A DNA stretch of 6,719 nt, taken from contig JAEHDI010000075.1 of NCBI GenBank assembly GCA_016880505.1, forward strand, positions 1 through 6,719, in the 5' to 3' direction. Below, in pieces: positions 5,927 to 6,719 of the stretch (its first letter is position 1; every line of letters starts with the position of its first letter). The position numbers were made by a program, and so were the translations under genes. The notes under the pieces are model-generated. The model was not told the DNA's origin. It was given only the letters and a program-made list of their open reading frames with translations, and made no database searches. This DNA is from Bryobacterales bacterium. GTDB lineage: Bacteria; Acidobacteriota; Terriglobia; Bryobacterales; Bryobacteraceae.

Positions 5927-6719
5927 ACTGCTTCAGCCACTCGTGGAGTTCCTTCCAGAAGAAACGGCTGTTCTCGCCTTTCTGAATCCAATGGTTCTCG
6001 TCCGGAAATACGATCAGCCTGCTGGGGATCTTCAGGCGTTTCAGCACGCTCCAGTTTTCGATCGTCTGGTTGATCGGTACACGGAAATCTTTTTCGCCCA
6101 CCGTCAGCAGAATCGGCGTGCGGAAGTTCGCCGCGAAACGGATCGGGTTCTGTTCGCGCCACACCGGCCCCTGCTCCCACACTGGTCCGCCGCTGCCGCG
6201 TTCCCGATGATAGATCGTGTCGCTTGTCCCCCATTGCGACTCGAGGTTGATCAGCCCCGCGTGGCTGACCAGGCACTTATACCGCGTTGTTGTCGCCTGG
6301 AGCCAATTCGCGAGGTGGCCGCCGTAGCTGGCGCCGGCCGCCGCCTGCCGCGTGCCGTCGATGAACGGAAACCGCCGGATCGCCTCGTCGGCCGCCTCGT
6401 TGATTTCCTCGCCGGGACCCTTGAGCGGGTCGCCCTGAATCTCCTGCGCGAACTTCTCCCCGAATCCGGTCGAGCCGGTGTAGTTCGTCGTCAGCACAAC
6501 GTAGCCGGGCTGCGCGAGCAGGTGATAATTCCACCGCAAAATGAACTGGTCTTTCGACATGTTGTGCGGCCCGCCGTGCATGAAGACGAGCAGCGGGTAC
6601 TTCTTGCTCTCATCGAACGCCGGTGGCAGCACGATCATGTTGTGGATCTGCTTTCCGCGTTTGCTGGTGAACCAGAAATGGCGCGCGGGCTGCCAGTCCA
6701 CCGCGGCCGCGGCCTCGAC
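5913..6719 (-). CDS. S9-family prolyl oligopeptidase-like serine peptidase, C-terminal catalytic domain (partial)
   Basis: The frame is open to the right edge, so the N-terminal part (normally a beta-propeller) is outside the window; 268 residues are visible. The alpha/beta-hydrolase domain is complete. The oxyanion segment FMHGGPHN leads to the nucleophile in GASYGGH (Ser codon at 6327-6329). GEKDFRVP holds the catalytic Asp (6087-6089) and ENHWI the catalytic His (5991-5993). The order Ser-Asp-His, the G-x-S-Y-G-G box and the YPLLVFMHGGP strand place it in family S9, most like the S9C acylaminoacyl-peptidase/dipeptidyl-peptidase group. Such enzymes cleave short peptides or release N-terminal dipeptides. 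Cellular location cannot be judged without the N-terminus, although many S9 enzymes of this type in Gram-negative soil bacteria are exported. It is the first visible gene of the minus-strand cluster and its TAG lies inside the start region of the receptor gene (14-bp overlap). Confidence 0.95.
   Translation of the reverse strand, partial: VEAAAAVDWQPARHFWFTSKRGKQIHNMIVLPPAFDESKKYPLLVFMHGGPHNMSKDQFILRWNYHLLAQPGYVVLTTNYTGSTGFGEKFAQEIQGDPLKGPGEEINEAADEAIRRFPFIDGTRQAAAGASYGGHLANWLQATTTRYKCLVSHAGLINLESQWGTSDTIYHRERGSGGPVWEQGPVWREQNPIRFAANFRTPILLTVGEKDFRVPINQTIENWSVLKRLKIPSRLIVFPDENHWIQKGENSRFFWKELHEWLKQYVGN

Noticed and set aside
6701..6712. Perfect palindrome CCGCGGCCGCGG near the right edge
   Set aside because: It falls in a run of Ala codons in the peptidase gene and is explained by GC-rich codon use.

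Overview
The window is GC-rich, densely packed bacterial DNA that most resembles a soil Acidobacteriota, probably of the Solibacteres/Bryobacterales type. The assignment rests on two family signatures: a large Oar-type outer-membrane TonB-receptor-like barrel and a secreted VWFA-related protein of the kind greatly expanded in Acidobacteriota. It is an inference from family content, since no rRNA or other phylogenetic marker is present.

Layout from left to right. Positions 1-258 (minus strand, running off the left edge) encode a stretch that reads like the helical scaffold region of a YcbB-type murein L,D-transpeptidase. It lacks a normal N-terminus and an in-frame TAG lies just upstream (262-264). 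Positions 282-1199 (plus) encode a 305-aa exported protein of unknown function. It meets tail to tail, with a 21-bp overlap, a minus-strand gene (1179-1943, GTG start) for a membrane-anchored class I SAM-dependent methyltransferase. A 153-bp gap (1944-2096) carries a compact set of perfect inverted repeats that looks like a dispersed intergenic palindromic element.

The right two thirds (2097-6719, all minus strand) form a tight cluster read in the order S9-family serine peptidase (C-terminal catalytic domain only, cut by the right edge), Oar-like outer-membrane barrel, secreted VWFA-like protein. The first two genes overlap by 14 bp and the next two by 1 bp (TGATG), so they are very likely one translationally coupled operon. 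A working idea is a cell-envelope unit that handles peptides: peptidase, outer-membrane channel and a secreted protein-protein interaction domain. The substrate cannot be read from the sequence.

The most unusual point is the receptor. After its signal peptide only about 40 residues precede the first barrel signature, so both the carboxypeptidase-regulatory-like domain and the plug domain usual for this family are absent. The coupled VWFA protein has a degenerate metal-binding motif. No tRNA, rRNA, CRISPR array, insertion sequence or phage gene was seen.
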